From positions 248,001 to 312,000 of the forward strand of contig NZ_JACVCU010000001.1 of NCBI RefSeq assembly GCF_014518425.1: 64,000 nucleotides of DNA, read 5' to 3'. The notes beneath the pieces were generated by a model. That model saw nothing but the letters and a program-made list of their open reading frames with translations. It was not told the origin of the DNA and searched no databases. Source of the stretch: Terrabacter sp. MAHUQ-38 (GTDB lineage Bacteria; Actinomycetota; Actinomycetes; Actinomycetales; Dermatophilaceae). Of the stretch, positions 17,398 to 25,216 are shown in pieces (position 1 is the stretch's first letter; every line of letters starts with the position of its first letter). Made by a program: the position numbers and the translations under genes.

Positions 17398-18384
17398 ATG
17401 CAGCTCGGCGCCTACAACGCCTGCCTCGGAGACAAGACGCTCACCGAGGCCCTCGACATCATCGCCGGCCTCGGCCTCACGAGCGTCGAGATCAACTCCG
17501 GCGGCTTCCTGCCCCCGATCCACCTCCCGGTCGACGACCTGCGCTCCAGCGAGGACGCGCGCCAGCAGTACCTCGGTGAGTTCACCTCGCGCGGCCTGAC
17601 CCTGACCGCCCTCAACTGCAACGGAAACCCGCTCCACCCGGCCGCGGGCTTCCCGCACTCGCAGGACCTCGTCGACTCGATCGAGCTCGCCGCCCTGCTC
17701 GGCGTCAAGCGGCTCGTCACGATGTCCGGCACGCCCGGCGCTGAGCCGGGAACATCTGTGCCCGTGTGGAACCCGCTCCCCTGGTGGAGCCCGTTCCTCG
17801 ACGTCCAGGACCACCAGTGGAGTGTCGCGATCCCGTACTGGAAGGACGTCCAGGCACGCGCCGCCGACGCCGACGTCAAGGTCGCCATCGAGATGCACCC
17901 GGGCAACATCGTCTTCAACCCGCGCACCATGCACCGCCTCGCCGAGGAGGTGCGCGCGACGCACATCGGCGCCGAGATGGACCCGAGCCACCTGTTCTGG
18001 CAGGGCATCGACCCGGTCCTCGCCGTCGCCGACCTCGGTGAGCTCGTCGTCAACGCGGCCGCCAAGGACACCCGCATCAACGAGGCCGCCAAGGTCAACG
18101 GTGTCATCGACGACAGCTTCTACCGGGTCTCCGAGGGCGAGCCCGGCTACCTGCCCCTGGGCGGTGGCACGACGCTCAGCGGCTGGCCGAAGAGCCCGTC
18201 GTGGGACTTCGTCGCGGTCGGCCGCGGTCACGACACGGCGTACTGGACGGAGTTCCTCCGCGCCCTGCACAAGGTGGACCCGGACATGCCCGTCAACATC
18301 GAGCACGAGGACCAGGAGCTCGACCAGCTCGAGGGCCTGCGGTTCGCCGCCGACACCCTCATCGAGGCGGCGAAGGCGCTCTGA
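17398..18384 (+). CDS. Sugar phosphate isomerase/epimerase-like TIM-barrel protein
   Basis: A 328-residue xylose-isomerase-like TIM barrel. VAIEMHPGNIVFN, IGAEMDPSHLFWQGID and NIEHEDQE supply the Glu/Asp/His metal ligands expected on successive strands. GGAAGGATCC upstream provides the ribosome binding site. It is co-transcribed with the oxidoreductase upstream. Length and the loops around VPVWNPLPWW differ from the shorter hydroxypyruvate isomerase-like protein at 10487, so a different substrate is likely. Confidence 0.83.
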   Translation: MQLGAYNACLGDKTLTEALDIIAGLGLTSVEINSGGFLPPIHLPVDDLRSSEDARQQYLGEFTSRGLTLTALNCNGNPLHPAAGFPHSQDLVDSIELAALLGVKRLVTMSGTPGAEPGTSVPVWNPLPWWSPFLDVQDHQWSVAIPYWKDVQARAADADVKVAIEMHPGNIVFNPRTMHRLAEEVRATHIGAEMDPSHLFWQGIDPVLAVADLGELVVNAAAKDTRINEAAKVNGVIDDSFYRVSEGEPGYLPLGGGTTLSGWPKSPSWDFVAVGRGHDTAYWTEFLRALHKVDPDMPVNIEHEDQELDQLEGLRFAADTLIEAAKAL

Positions 18385-18398
18385 CCGCGGGCACCGCC

Positions 18399-19832
18399 TC
18401 ACACCGTCACGGGCAGCTCCACCCGGAAGACGGTGCGACCGGGACGGGAGTCCACCGTGATCCGGCCACGGTGCCGCTCGATGATGTGGTGGCAGGTTCC
18501 GAGCCCGAGGCCGGCGCCCTGACCGGGCGGCTTCGTCGTGAAGAACGGGTCGAAGACGCGGGCCACGTCAGCACTCGGGATCCCGGGACCGTCGTCCTCG
18601 ATCTCGACGACGACGGCGGCGACCTCCCGCTGGGTCCGCACGACGATGGTCCCGTGGCCGTCCACGGCGTCCACGGCGTTGTCGATGAGGTTGGTCCAGA
18701 CCTGGTTCAGCTCGCTCGCGTAGCTCCCGACCCGGGGGAGGTCTGCGGCGTAGGCTCGCTCGACCCGGACGTCGGGTAGCAGCCTGTGGCGCAGGAACAG
18801 CAGGGTGTCCTCGAGCCCCTGGTTGACGTCGACGTCCTGGAGAGTCGCCTGGTCGAGGTGGACGTACGACTTGAGGGCCTGCACCGTCTCGGCGACGCGG
18901 CTCGCGCCATGACCGACCTCGACGAGCAGGGAGCGCACGGTGAACGTGGCGGACAGCCACCGGGCGAGCACGGGCAGGCGGTCGGGCCCGAAGTCCTCTG
19001 CCAGCCGGCCCAGTCGGTCGGAAGTGAGGCCCAGCCCGACGAGCCCGGGGGCCACCTCCCAGCCATCGTCCACGCCGTGCCGGTCCAGCCACACCTCGAG
19101 CTCGTCCTCGAGGCCGACCCGGGTCAGGGCGTCCAGGGCCGCGGGCGGGGTCAGCGCCTGCTCGACCTCGGCGACCAGCGCACTCAGAAGCGCTCGCTGG
19201 TCGGCCGTGAGGTCAGCGCGCTCGAGGGCGGCGCGCGCCTCGGTCGAACGGTCGAGCGACCCTGTGAGCTGCTGGGTGCCACGGACCACCGCGGCCACGG
19301 GATTGTTGAGCTCGTGGGCAATGCCGGCGGCCAGCGTCCCGAGCTGGGCCATCCGTTCGTTGTGGTGCACCTGCGCCTCGAGCGAGCGCCAGCGCCGGGT
19401 CAACGTGTGCAGGATGACCTTGGCGGCGCTCGGGCTCGCGTGCAGCAGGGAGGCGACCTGCTCGTGGTCGAGCGCCAGCAGGTGCGAGTCGCGCCGGGCA
19501 CGCACCGTGGCCAGACGCGTCGTCTCCTCGAGCAGGGCCATCTCCCCGATGACCGTCCCGGGCTCGTCGTGCGTGTCGATGTCGACCTCGCGACCGTCGA
19601 CGACCTTGACGACCTGGATCTCACCCCGGTGCAGCACGAACGCACGGTCCGCCAGCGTGCCCTCGTGAAAGAGGACCTCACCGGCACGGAGGTCGACCTC
19701 GTGCACCATCCGGCACAGCCGTGCCAGGTCGACGGCGTCCAGGTCGGCGAAGAGCGGCACCATGCGCAGGAACTCCTCGTAGCCACCGGGCTCCTCAGCC
19801 GAGCCCGGATCACGTGCGCCGGCAACCATCAT
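18399..19832 (-). CDS. Orphan histidine kinase with cyclic-nucleotide-binding-type domain
   Basis: A 477-residue soluble kinase. Residues about 20-140 form a Crp-like cNMP-binding beta-roll (GEVLFHEGTLADRAFVLHRG, GTVIGEMALLEETTRLATV). A DHp helix follows with His173 in GIAHELNNPVAAV, then a HATPase domain with N-box NQVWTNLIDNAVDAV, EDDGPGIP and GAGLGLGTC. No transmembrane segment is apparent and no response regulator is adjacent, so it is a cytoplasmic orphan kinase. Relatives often act in redox or nucleotide sensing; the ligand and partner are unknown. Confidence 0.87.
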   Translation of the reverse strand: MMVAGARDPGSAEEPGGYEEFLRMVPLFADLDAVDLARLCRMVHEVDLRAGEVLFHEGTLADRAFVLHRGEIQVVKVVDGREVDIDTHDEPGTVIGEMALLEETTRLATVRARRDSHLLALDHEQVASLLHASPSAAKVILHTLTRRWRSLEAQVHHNERMAQLGTLAAGIAHELNNPVAAVVRGTQQLTGSLDRSTEARAALERADLTADQRALLSALVAEVEQALTPPAALDALTRVGLEDELEVWLDRHGVDDGWEVAPGLVGLGLTSDRLGRLAEDFGPDRLPVLARWLSATFTVRSLLVEVGHGASRVAETVQALKSYVHLDQATLQDVDVNQGLEDTLLFLRHRLLPDVRVERAYAADLPRVGSYASELNQVWTNLIDNAVDAVDGHGTIVVRTQREVAAVVVEIEDDGPGIPSADVARVFDPFFTTKPPGQGAGLGLGTCHHIIERHRGRITVDSRPGRTVFRVELPVTV

Positions 19833-19864
19833 CGATGCCGTGCGGGCCGTCTGAGCCTGCGCAC

Positions 19865-20347
19865 CTAGGGTGCGTCGCTACCGAGCTGCTGCGCGAGGTA
19901 CTGCTGGATGCCGATGCGCTCCACGGCGTCGAGCTGGCTCTCGAACCAGTCCGCGTGCTTCTCCTCGTCCTGGACCATCTGCTCGAACACTGCCGCCGTG
20001 CCGTGGTCGCCGAGCTTGTGGCACTCCTCGGCGCCGGCGTTGAACTGGGCGACGGCGGCCTTCTCGCTCTCCAGGGCGAGCGTGAGCATCTCCTTGGCGT
20101 CCTCACCGATGCGGATCGAGCCGAGCTTCTGGACGTTGGGGTGACCCTCGAACATGAGGATGCGGTTGATGAGGTCGTCGGCGTCGCGCATCTCGTCGAG
20201 GGACAGGTCGTAGAAGACCTTGCCGAGCTTGGAGAAGCCCCAGTTGTCGAGCATGCGGGCGTGCAGGAAGTACGTGTTCGTGACCGTGAGCTCGAAGGTC
20301 AAGGCATCGTTGAGGAGCTCGACGATGCGGGGCTTAACTGGCTTCAC
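19865..20347 (-). CDS. bfr: Bacterioferritin
   Basis: A 160-residue iron-storage ferritin subunit that assembles into a 24-mer cage. The helix A motif ALTFELTVTNTYFLHARML and the later DEEKHADWFESQL are clear. Ferroxidase ligands by homology: Glu19, Glu52 and the Glu/His of DEEKH; Met53 is the heme ligand. The position equal to His54 of E. coli Bfr is Asp55 here (DEMRDAD instead of DEMKHAD). The start is taken as GTG at 20347, behind GGAGGTGG, overlapping the end of bfd by 14 bp. It is probably iron-regulated from the box at 20581-20599. Confidence 0.9.
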   Translation of the reverse strand: MKPVKPRIVELLNDALTFELTVTNTYFLHARMLDNWGFSKLGKVFYDLSLDEMRDADDLINRILMFEGHPNVQKLGSIRIGEDAKEMLTLALESEKAAVAQFNAGAEECHKLGDHGTAAVFEQMVQDEEKHADWFESQLDAVERIGIQQYLAQQLGSDAP

Positions 20348-20537
20348 CTTCCACCTCCGTAGCTGCCGACTGGGCCTCCCCATGCTGGCACAGGAGGCGC
20401 TTGAGCGAGAAGACGCACGTGCCGCAGTCGGTCCCCGCGCCGGTCGCGCGGCAGGCCTGCCCGAGGCTGCGCGCGCCGGAGTCCCAGGCGTCGGTGAGGT
20501 CGCGGTCGGTCACCACCGCACAGTGACAGACGATCAC
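20334..20537 (-). CDS. bfd: Bacterioferritin-associated ferredoxin
   Basis: A 67-residue [2Fe-2S] protein. CHC at residues 4-6 and CGTC near residue 38-41 form the Bfd cluster site. In the known Bfd/Bfr system, this ferredoxin reduces the bacterioferritin core to release Fe2+. It is directly upstream of and overlapping bfr, so storage and mobilisation proteins are made together. An IdeR-like box lies 44 bp before its ATG. Confidence 0.9.
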   Translation of the reverse strand: MIVCHCAVVTDRDLTDAWDSGARSLGQACRATGAGTDCGTCVFSLKRLLCQHGEAQSAATEVEGEAS

Positions 20538-20580
20538 GGGCTCCCCCGGCGTGGGTTGCGTCGCAGGGCGCGACGAGGAC

Positions 20581-20599
20581 TAAGGCGAGCCTTACCTAA
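20581..20599 (-). promoter_or_regulatory. IdeR/DtxR iron box
   Basis: On the minus strand the 19-mer TTAGGTAAGGCTCGCCTTA matches the IdeR/DtxR consensus TTAGGTTAGGCTAACCTAA at 15 of 19 positions, with strong dyad symmetry. Its location upstream of bfd-bfr is as in mycobacteria, where IdeR activates bacterioferritin under high iron. Confidence 0.8.
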
Positions 20600-20652
20600 T
20601 CACACCGCGCGGAGAATCCCAACCCTTCCTCGGCCACGTTCTGCAGAGCGGA

Positions 20653-20694
20653 CGGCATTCGCCACCCGTTTGGTACGGAAGGTGGCGAATGCCG
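20653..20694. terminator. Perfect 14-bp hairpin between aldo-keto reductase and bfd
   Basis: Arms CGGCATTCGCCACC and GGTGGCGAATGCCG flank a 14-nt loop. It lies 18 bp beyond the aldo-keto reductase stop on the minus strand and before the bfd promoter, so it probably ends that transcript. No U-tract follows. Confidence 0.6.
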
Positions 20695-20712
20695 GGTGCC
20701 GCCGGTGCGTCC

Positions 20713-21711
20713 TCAGGCGAGCAGGCGCGCGACCTCCGACATCTGCTCCTGGGTCAGGGGGCCGTGCTGGAGAGCCGCGGCGTTCGACTCGGCCTGCGCC
20801 ACGGTGCGGACGCCGGGGATCGGGACGGTGGCCGGGCTCCGCCCCCAGATCCACGCGAGCGCCCCCTGGGCGGGAGTGCGCCCACCGGACGTGATGACCT
20901 CACGGATCGCGGCCGCGCGGGCCAGCCACTCCGGGTTCGGCCTGCCGTCGATGAAGTACTTCATCCAGGCGGCACCCGTCGCGCGGACGTCGGTTGCCGA
21001 GAGCTTCGCCCCGCCGTCGTAGGCGCCCGTGAGAACGCCCATCCCCAGGGGGCCGCGGTTGATGCTGGCGAGGTCCTCGCTCTCACAGAAGTCGAGCATG
21101 GCCGGGTTGTCCTCGAGCACGTTGAGCTGGTGCTGGACGGAGGCACAGTGCGGGCCCGCGGCGAAGACTCGGGCCCGCTCCACGTCGTCGGTGCTCCACC
21201 CGTATGCGCGGATGATGCCCTCGTCGACGAGCGACTCGAGCACGGCGCGCACGTCCTCGGCCCGGGCGGGGTCGAGGTCGCCGACGTGCAGCTGGAACAG
21301 GTCGATCCAGTCCGTGCCCAGGCGTCGCAGGCTGTCGGCGCACGACTGCCGCACCGCGTCCGGCGTCACGTCGACGCCACGGACGCTCGTGCCCGCCTCG
21401 TCGACGACGTAGCCGAACTTCGTGGCGAGCACGACGTCGTCACGGCGCCCTGCCAGGGCCCGACCGAGCACGACCTCGCTGTGGCCGGCGCCATAGTTGG
21501 CGGCCGTGTCGAAGAACGTGACCCCGCCGGCGATCGCTGCGCGCAGTGCGCGGACCGACTCGTCGTCGTCGACCTCGCCCCAGCCCGCCTGCTGGCCGCC
21601 CATGGTCCAGGGGCCGCCGATGGCCCAGCACCCCACTCCGAGGGCGCTCACGTCGATCCCACTGCGGCCGAGGGTTCGCCGGGTGGTGATGGTCTTCTCT
21701 GATGTCGTCAT
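20713..21711 (-). CDS. Aldo/keto reductase
   Basis: A 332-residue NADPH-dependent reductase of the AKR fold. FFDTAANYGAGHSEVVLGRAL contains the catalytic Asp and Tyr, VVLATKFGYV the Lys, and DLFQLHVGD the His position. The C-terminal cofactor region includes TVPIPGVRTVAQAESNA. Divergent from a MerR regulator. Its promoter has TTGATC and TAGCGT separated by 19 bp, the long spacer typical of MerR-activated genes, and TAGCGT is 7 nt from the ATG (leaderless). The substrate is unknown. Confidence 0.88.
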   Translation of the reverse strand: MTTSEKTITTRRTLGRSGIDVSALGVGCWAIGGPWTMGGQQAGWGEVDDDESVRALRAAIAGGVTFFDTAANYGAGHSEVVLGRALAGRRDDVVLATKFGYVVDEAGTSVRGVDVTPDAVRQSCADSLRRLGTDWIDLFQLHVGDLDPARAEDVRAVLESLVDEGIIRAYGWSTDDVERARVFAAGPHCASVQHQLNVLEDNPAMLDFCESEDLASINRGPLGMGVLTGAYDGGAKLSATDVRATGAAWMKYFIDGRPNPEWLARAAAIREVITSGGRTPAQGALAWIWGRSPATVPIPGVRTVAQAESNAAALQHGPLTQEQMSEVARLLA

Positions 21712-21718
21712 GCCAACG

Positions 21719-21750
21719 ACGCTAGATCCTTGAGCGCGCACCAGATCAAG
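21719..21750 (-). promoter_or_regulatory. MerR-type promoter with 19-bp spacer and dyad operator
   Basis: On the minus strand TTGATC (-35) and TAGCGT (-10) are 19 bp apart, and the dyad CTTGA-N12-TCAAG (21729-21750) lies on and inside the spacer. This matches the general architecture by which MerR-family activators untwist an overlong promoter. The divergent MerR at 21800 is the obvious regulator. Confidence 0.65.
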
Positions 21751-21799
21751 CCCTTGTCAGCCCCCTCTTTCCGACGCTCGCTACGTCTACGGTGGACCG

Positions 21800-22183
21800 A
21801 TGACGACGACGCGCAACGAAGCCGCCGGCCTTCGCGTGGGTGAGGCTGCGCGAGAGGCCGGGGTCAGCATCGACACGCTGCGGTACTACGAGCGCGAGAA
21901 CCTGCTCCGCACCGAACGCACCGCGAGCGGTCACCGCCGCTACTCCCAGGGCGACCTCGACTGGATCGGCGTGCTCACGTGCCTGCGCGACACCGGCATG
22001 CCGATCCGGCGAATGCGCGAGTTCGCCACCCTCGTCGGCGAGGACGACGACGCGACCATCGGTGCCCGCATCGAGCTGCTGGACGAGCACCGGACCGAGG
22101 TGCTGCGCCAGATCCGCGAGCTCCAGAGCAATCTCGAACGCGTCGAGGGAAAGCTGGCCTGGTACCGCTCCCGGCTCGGGTGA
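21800..22183 (+). CDS. MerR-family transcriptional regulator
   Basis: A 127-residue regulator. The N-terminal winged HTH reads LRVGEAAREAGVSIDTLRYYERENLL, given here in part as GVSIDTLRYYE and GHRRYSQGDLDWI. A coiled-coil dimerisation helix follows (about residues 80-125). No cysteine pair typical of metal or redox sensors is seen at the C-terminus, so a small organic effector is more likely. Leaderless start: TACGGT lies 6 nt before the ATG. It presumably activates the divergent aldo/keto reductase. Confidence 0.88.
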   Translation: MTTTRNEAAGLRVGEAAREAGVSIDTLRYYERENLLRTERTASGHRRYSQGDLDWIGVLTCLRDTGMPIRRMREFATLVGEDDDATIGARIELLDEHRTEVLRQIRELQSNLERVEGKLAWYRSRLG

Positions 22184-22412
22184 CCGAGGACGCCTCGTCA
22201 GCGATAGGTCAGGAGGACGACTGCATTTCGCCCGGTCCGTCTTCCTCTAGTACTCCACCTGGCCCAGCGGGGGCACCCATCCCGCCCACTATGGGCACGT
22301 CACACCGGCCACAGGATGATGACGTTTGCGGGGTGGGTTGACACGCTGTCGCCGAGCGACCGCATCCCAGGAGATCCCATGAGCGCTGGGAGGTTGACTC
22401 GCTGGAGGTTTC
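22184..22412. other. Intergenic DNA with no recognised gene
   Basis: Between merR and the small open frame at 22413 I see no coding signal: third-position GC bias is lost and no family motif appears on either strand. Confidence 0.5.
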
Positions 22413-22538
22413 ATGGGCCCCGAGTGGCACATGCCGCTCGACACCGGCGGCACGCTTGTCTCCGAGAAGGTCTCGCTCGAGTTCGAGATCTGCGGCATCG
22501 AGCACACGGACGAGACACGGACCGCGAATCCACAGAGT
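22413..22538 (+). pseudogene. Possible gene remnant or very small gene
   Basis: An ATG preceded by CTGGAGG starts about 38 codons with strong GC bias at third positions (through ...HTDETRTA). The bias then collapses and the frame runs into a large hairpin and antisense to the protease gene, ending at 22760. It reads like a truncated 5' end of a real gene. No family is recognised. It could also be a chance open frame. Confidence 0.3.
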
Positions 22539-22576
22539 GGTCGTATGCCGCTGAGCTGGCTCAGCGGCATACGACC
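22539..22576. terminator. Perfect 18-bp inverted repeat, likely protease terminator
   Basis: GGTCGTATGCCGCTGAGC and its exact complement are separated by only TG. It lies 20 bp beyond the stop codon of the minus-strand protease, so a transcriptional terminator is the simplest reading. There is no U-tract. Both arms contain the heptamer GTATGCC that is over-represented across the window. Confidence 0.6.
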
Positions 22577-22596
22577 GGTTGCACTCGGGCCTGGCG

Positions 22597-23973
22597 TTAC
22601 GAGCGCGACGCGGCGTCCGCGTCCACCAGCCCGTGTCCGAAGAAGGACGTGCCCCCGCCCCCGCTGCCGTAGCAGCGCAGGCGCTCATCGGTCGGGTCGA
22701 GCGGCTCCCAGTCGAGCGGGCAGTCGAGGGCAGAGGCCGTCCGTAGCAGGGCCGCCTTGACCGCGCTCGGCCCCCAGCCGGGGTGCTGGCCGACGATGAG
22801 TGCGGCGACGCCTGCGGCATGCGGCGACGCCATCGACGTGCCGTTGAGGTAGACGAAGGTGGCGCCTTGGTCGATGACGGTGATGCCGGGGAAGGCGGCG
22901 TTCAGCGGGTCGAAGCCCGCCCAGATCGCGCCGTCCTGCGGCGTCGCGGCGAGCACGGCGTCTTGAACCGTGCCGGTGGCGCTGAAGTAGTCGCCGCCGG
23001 GTGCGGCGACCTCGGTGCTGCCGACGCTGCTGTAGCTCGCGATGTTCATCGTGTAGCCGGGGTAGCCGATCGGCCCGGTCGCCGAAACCGTGACGGCACC
23101 AGGCAGCTCGGCGGGAAGGACGCGGCACTGGTTACCGACCGCGCGCTCGATGGCGGTGTCATCGGGCCCATCGGGACTGATGTGGTCCTCGGTCGGGTGC
23201 TGGAGGTCGTCGGTCTCGTTGCCGTTCGACGCGACGATGAGGACCCCCCGGGTCTGCGCGTACCGAGCCGCGTCACGGATCGCAGCCGCCTGGGCGCGCT
23301 GGGTCGCGTCGTTGCCGCAGTAGTACAGGTACGGGTCAGCGAAGAGGCTGAGGTTGACGACGTCGAGCTGGAGGTCGCCTGCTGCGCGTAGGGCGTCCGC
23401 GACGGCATAGCCGAAGCAGTACCCGGAGCTCGTGCACGCCTTCAGCGCGACCAACGTGGCCTCCGGGGCGACCCCGGCCACGCCGAGGCCGTTGACAGGC
23501 GAGGCGACGATCGAGGCGACGTGAGTGCCGTGCCCGCTCTTGTCGTCGACGGCGCCCTTGTTCGAGCAGTCGCCGCCGCCCGCCTCGGAGTCGTCGGCAA
23601 GGCCGGCGACGATCGCGGGGTCGTCCGCGCGCACGAAGGAGCACGATGCGTTGATGTCGAGGTTCGGCGCGACGTCGGGGTGCGTCAGATCGACGCCGCT
23701 GTCGATGATGCCGACGCGCACGCCGGCCCCGGCCTGTCGGGAACGGGTGTCGTCATCGGCACCGATGAGCGCCATGTTCCACTGACAGCCCGCGAGGGGC
23801 TCGCTGCTCGGTGTCTCGAAGACCCCGGACCAGAGGTCGTCGCAGATGGCTGCGGCCTCGGCGGATGGGATCGCGCTGATGCGGTCGGTGGCCGCACCGG
23901 CTGGCGTCACCGTGGCCATGGCCCCGACGAGGGCCAAGGCTCCGGCGGCGGCAAGGAATGGTCGTCGTGCCAT
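22597..23973 (-). CDS. Secreted subtilisin-like (S8) serine protease
   Basis: A 458-residue protease with signal peptide (MARRPFLAAAGALALVGAMA, cleavage near AGAA). The catalytic triad is visible: Asp in VGIIDSGVDLTHPD, His in SGHGTHVASIVASP, Ser in LNGTSMASPHAAGV; the oxyanion Asn is in VASNGNE. Start ATG has GAGGAGG upstream. The C-terminus ends soon after the catalytic domain, with no wall anchor. Several Cys pairs suggest disulfides in the exported enzyme. It stands alone in a gene-poor stretch, so nothing in context indicates its target. Confidence 0.9.
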   Translation of the reverse strand: MARRPFLAAAGALALVGAMATVTPAGAATDRISAIPSAEAAAICDDLWSGVFETPSSEPLAGCQWNMALIGADDDTRSRQAGAGVRVGIIDSGVDLTHPDVAPNLDINASCSFVRADDPAIVAGLADDSEAGGGDCSNKGAVDDKSGHGTHVASIVASPVNGLGVAGVAPEATLVALKACTSSGYCFGYAVADALRAAGDLQLDVVNLSLFADPYLYYCGNDATQRAQAAAIRDAARYAQTRGVLIVASNGNETDDLQHPTEDHISPDGPDDTAIERAVGNQCRVLPAELPGAVTVSATGPIGYPGYTMNIASYSSVGSTEVAAPGGDYFSATGTVQDAVLAATPQDGAIWAGFDPLNAAFPGITVIDQGATFVYLNGTSMASPHAAGVAALIVGQHPGWGPSAVKAALLRTASALDCPLDWEPLDPTDERLRCYGSGGGGTSFFGHGLVDADAASRS

Positions 23974-24508
23974 CTCGCCTCCTCGAGCCAGCCGCCGGCC
24001 CCGTGACCGGGCATCTTCGCTGGTCTCGATCGACCAGTCTGGCACTGGCGTTGCCGGCTCGAGGCCGTTTCGAGGGGCTCCACCGACCTGCGTTGGGGTG
24101 AGCACGACTCGCCGAGTGCGGTGATGGTTGGGGTCTGTGGTCCCCGAGGATCAGAGGACTTCACGGCTCCTGAACCAAGGGACCTCGACGATGCCGGAGC
24201 GCGCACCTTCGCCCTAGGATTCGCAGCGCTTCGGAGGCTCAGCCCGCGCGTGTTCCCAGACCAGGAATGGCGGCAAACAGGCCGTGGGTCAGTGCAAGGT
24301 GGGAGGCCTCGGCCTCCACCGTCAAAGGGGTCAAGGCTGAACCGGCCCGCCGACACCCGACGCCTACGGTCAGTCCCCTGCGGCGGGCCAGCCCCGGACG
24401 GGTCAAGCTTCGCGCCGCGCCGACCTTGGATGCCCTTTCGCGAGCTGCAGCCAGCGCGCGCCGAGGCGGCCGTCAGCTCCCTGCCGACGGCAGCGCAGCG
24501 AGCGTTCG
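23974..24508. other. 535-bp region without a convincing gene
   Basis: Upstream of the protease I find open frames on both strands, but they have poor codon bias, Arg/Pro-rich translations and no family resemblance. It presumably holds the protease promoter; no operator-like repeat was noticed. Confidence 0.45.
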
Positions 24509-24880
24509 TCAGCTGTAGAACTCGCCACCAAAGCGGGAGCCGCAGCGGCACGGCGGCTCGTAGCCGAGAACCCCTGTGTATCTGTATGCCGAGTCCTCGT
24601 AGGCCGTCGCGAGTGAGCGGCATACCTCCTCGCCGCGATGGACGGTGAACGACCGCTCCGGGCCGCGGCCGGAAACGACGGGGTAGGCCGTCATGGTCAG
24701 CACGTCATAACCGGACGTACCGGAGAGCGACGCGCAGAGGCTGTCGCCGCCGTCGTTGTATGAGACACGTCCTCCCCCACCCACAGAGACGTCGAAACTG
24801 TTGGCCATCGCGTCGGGCGCGGCGGCGACGAGCGTCGCGGCCATGAGGGCAGCGGTTGCGGCGATGCGGAACGATCTCAT
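24509..24880 (-). CDS. Small secreted protein of unknown function
   Basis: A 123-residue protein with a clear signal peptide (MRSFRIAATAALMAATLVAA, cleavage after DAMA or AMAN). The mature part of about 95 residues has four Cys, GGGGRVSYND and a tail of CRCGSRFGGEFYS. I recognise no family. AGGGGAG lies upstream of the ATG. It has codon bias typical of the genome, supporting a real gene. Confidence 0.65.
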   Translation of the reverse strand: MRSFRIAATAALMAATLVAAAPDAMANSFDVSVGGGGRVSYNDGGDSLCASLSGTSGYDVLTMTAYPVVSGRGPERSFTVHRGEEVCRSLATAYEDSAYRYTGVLGYEPPCRCGSRFGGEFYS

Positions 24881-25216
24881 TGTTGGCGTTCTCCCCTGAC
24901 TTTCGTAACGGCGTCCCGGCCTCCCCGGAGACGCACTGAGCGCGAGGCTAGTGGGTCGGCCGATGTCCCGCGAGGCCAGAACACCACCGGCGAGATCCTG
25001 CGCGTGGCGACCCTGGACCCGGCCGACCATCAAACCATCGGACGCCGAAGAGTTGGCCCGTCCACGTGACCAGTTCCCTTGGCGCGAGAGGGGATCGACT
25101 CGGAGGGGGGCCCAGCTTGTCTACGCCATGACAGGGCTTCTTGTGGGTCTGCGAGCAAGCCTCACACCAGCCGCTGGACCTGCTCATCCGAGCGACGACG
25201 AAGTCGAACCGCGGGC
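24881..25216. other. 336-bp region without a gene
   Basis: Nothing beyond the putative leader of the small secreted gene was recognised on either strand. Confidence 0.4.

Noticed and set aside
16075-18402. A 775-codon open frame antisense to the oxidoreductase and TIM-barrel genes
   Set aside because: It is a shadow of the GC-rich codon pattern of two well-supported genes; its translation is Val/Gly/Asp-rich with no family motif.
22209-22820. Minus-strand open frame crossing the hairpin and the protease C-terminus
   Set aside because: No codon bias, and it runs antisense-out-of-frame through a recognised protease domain.
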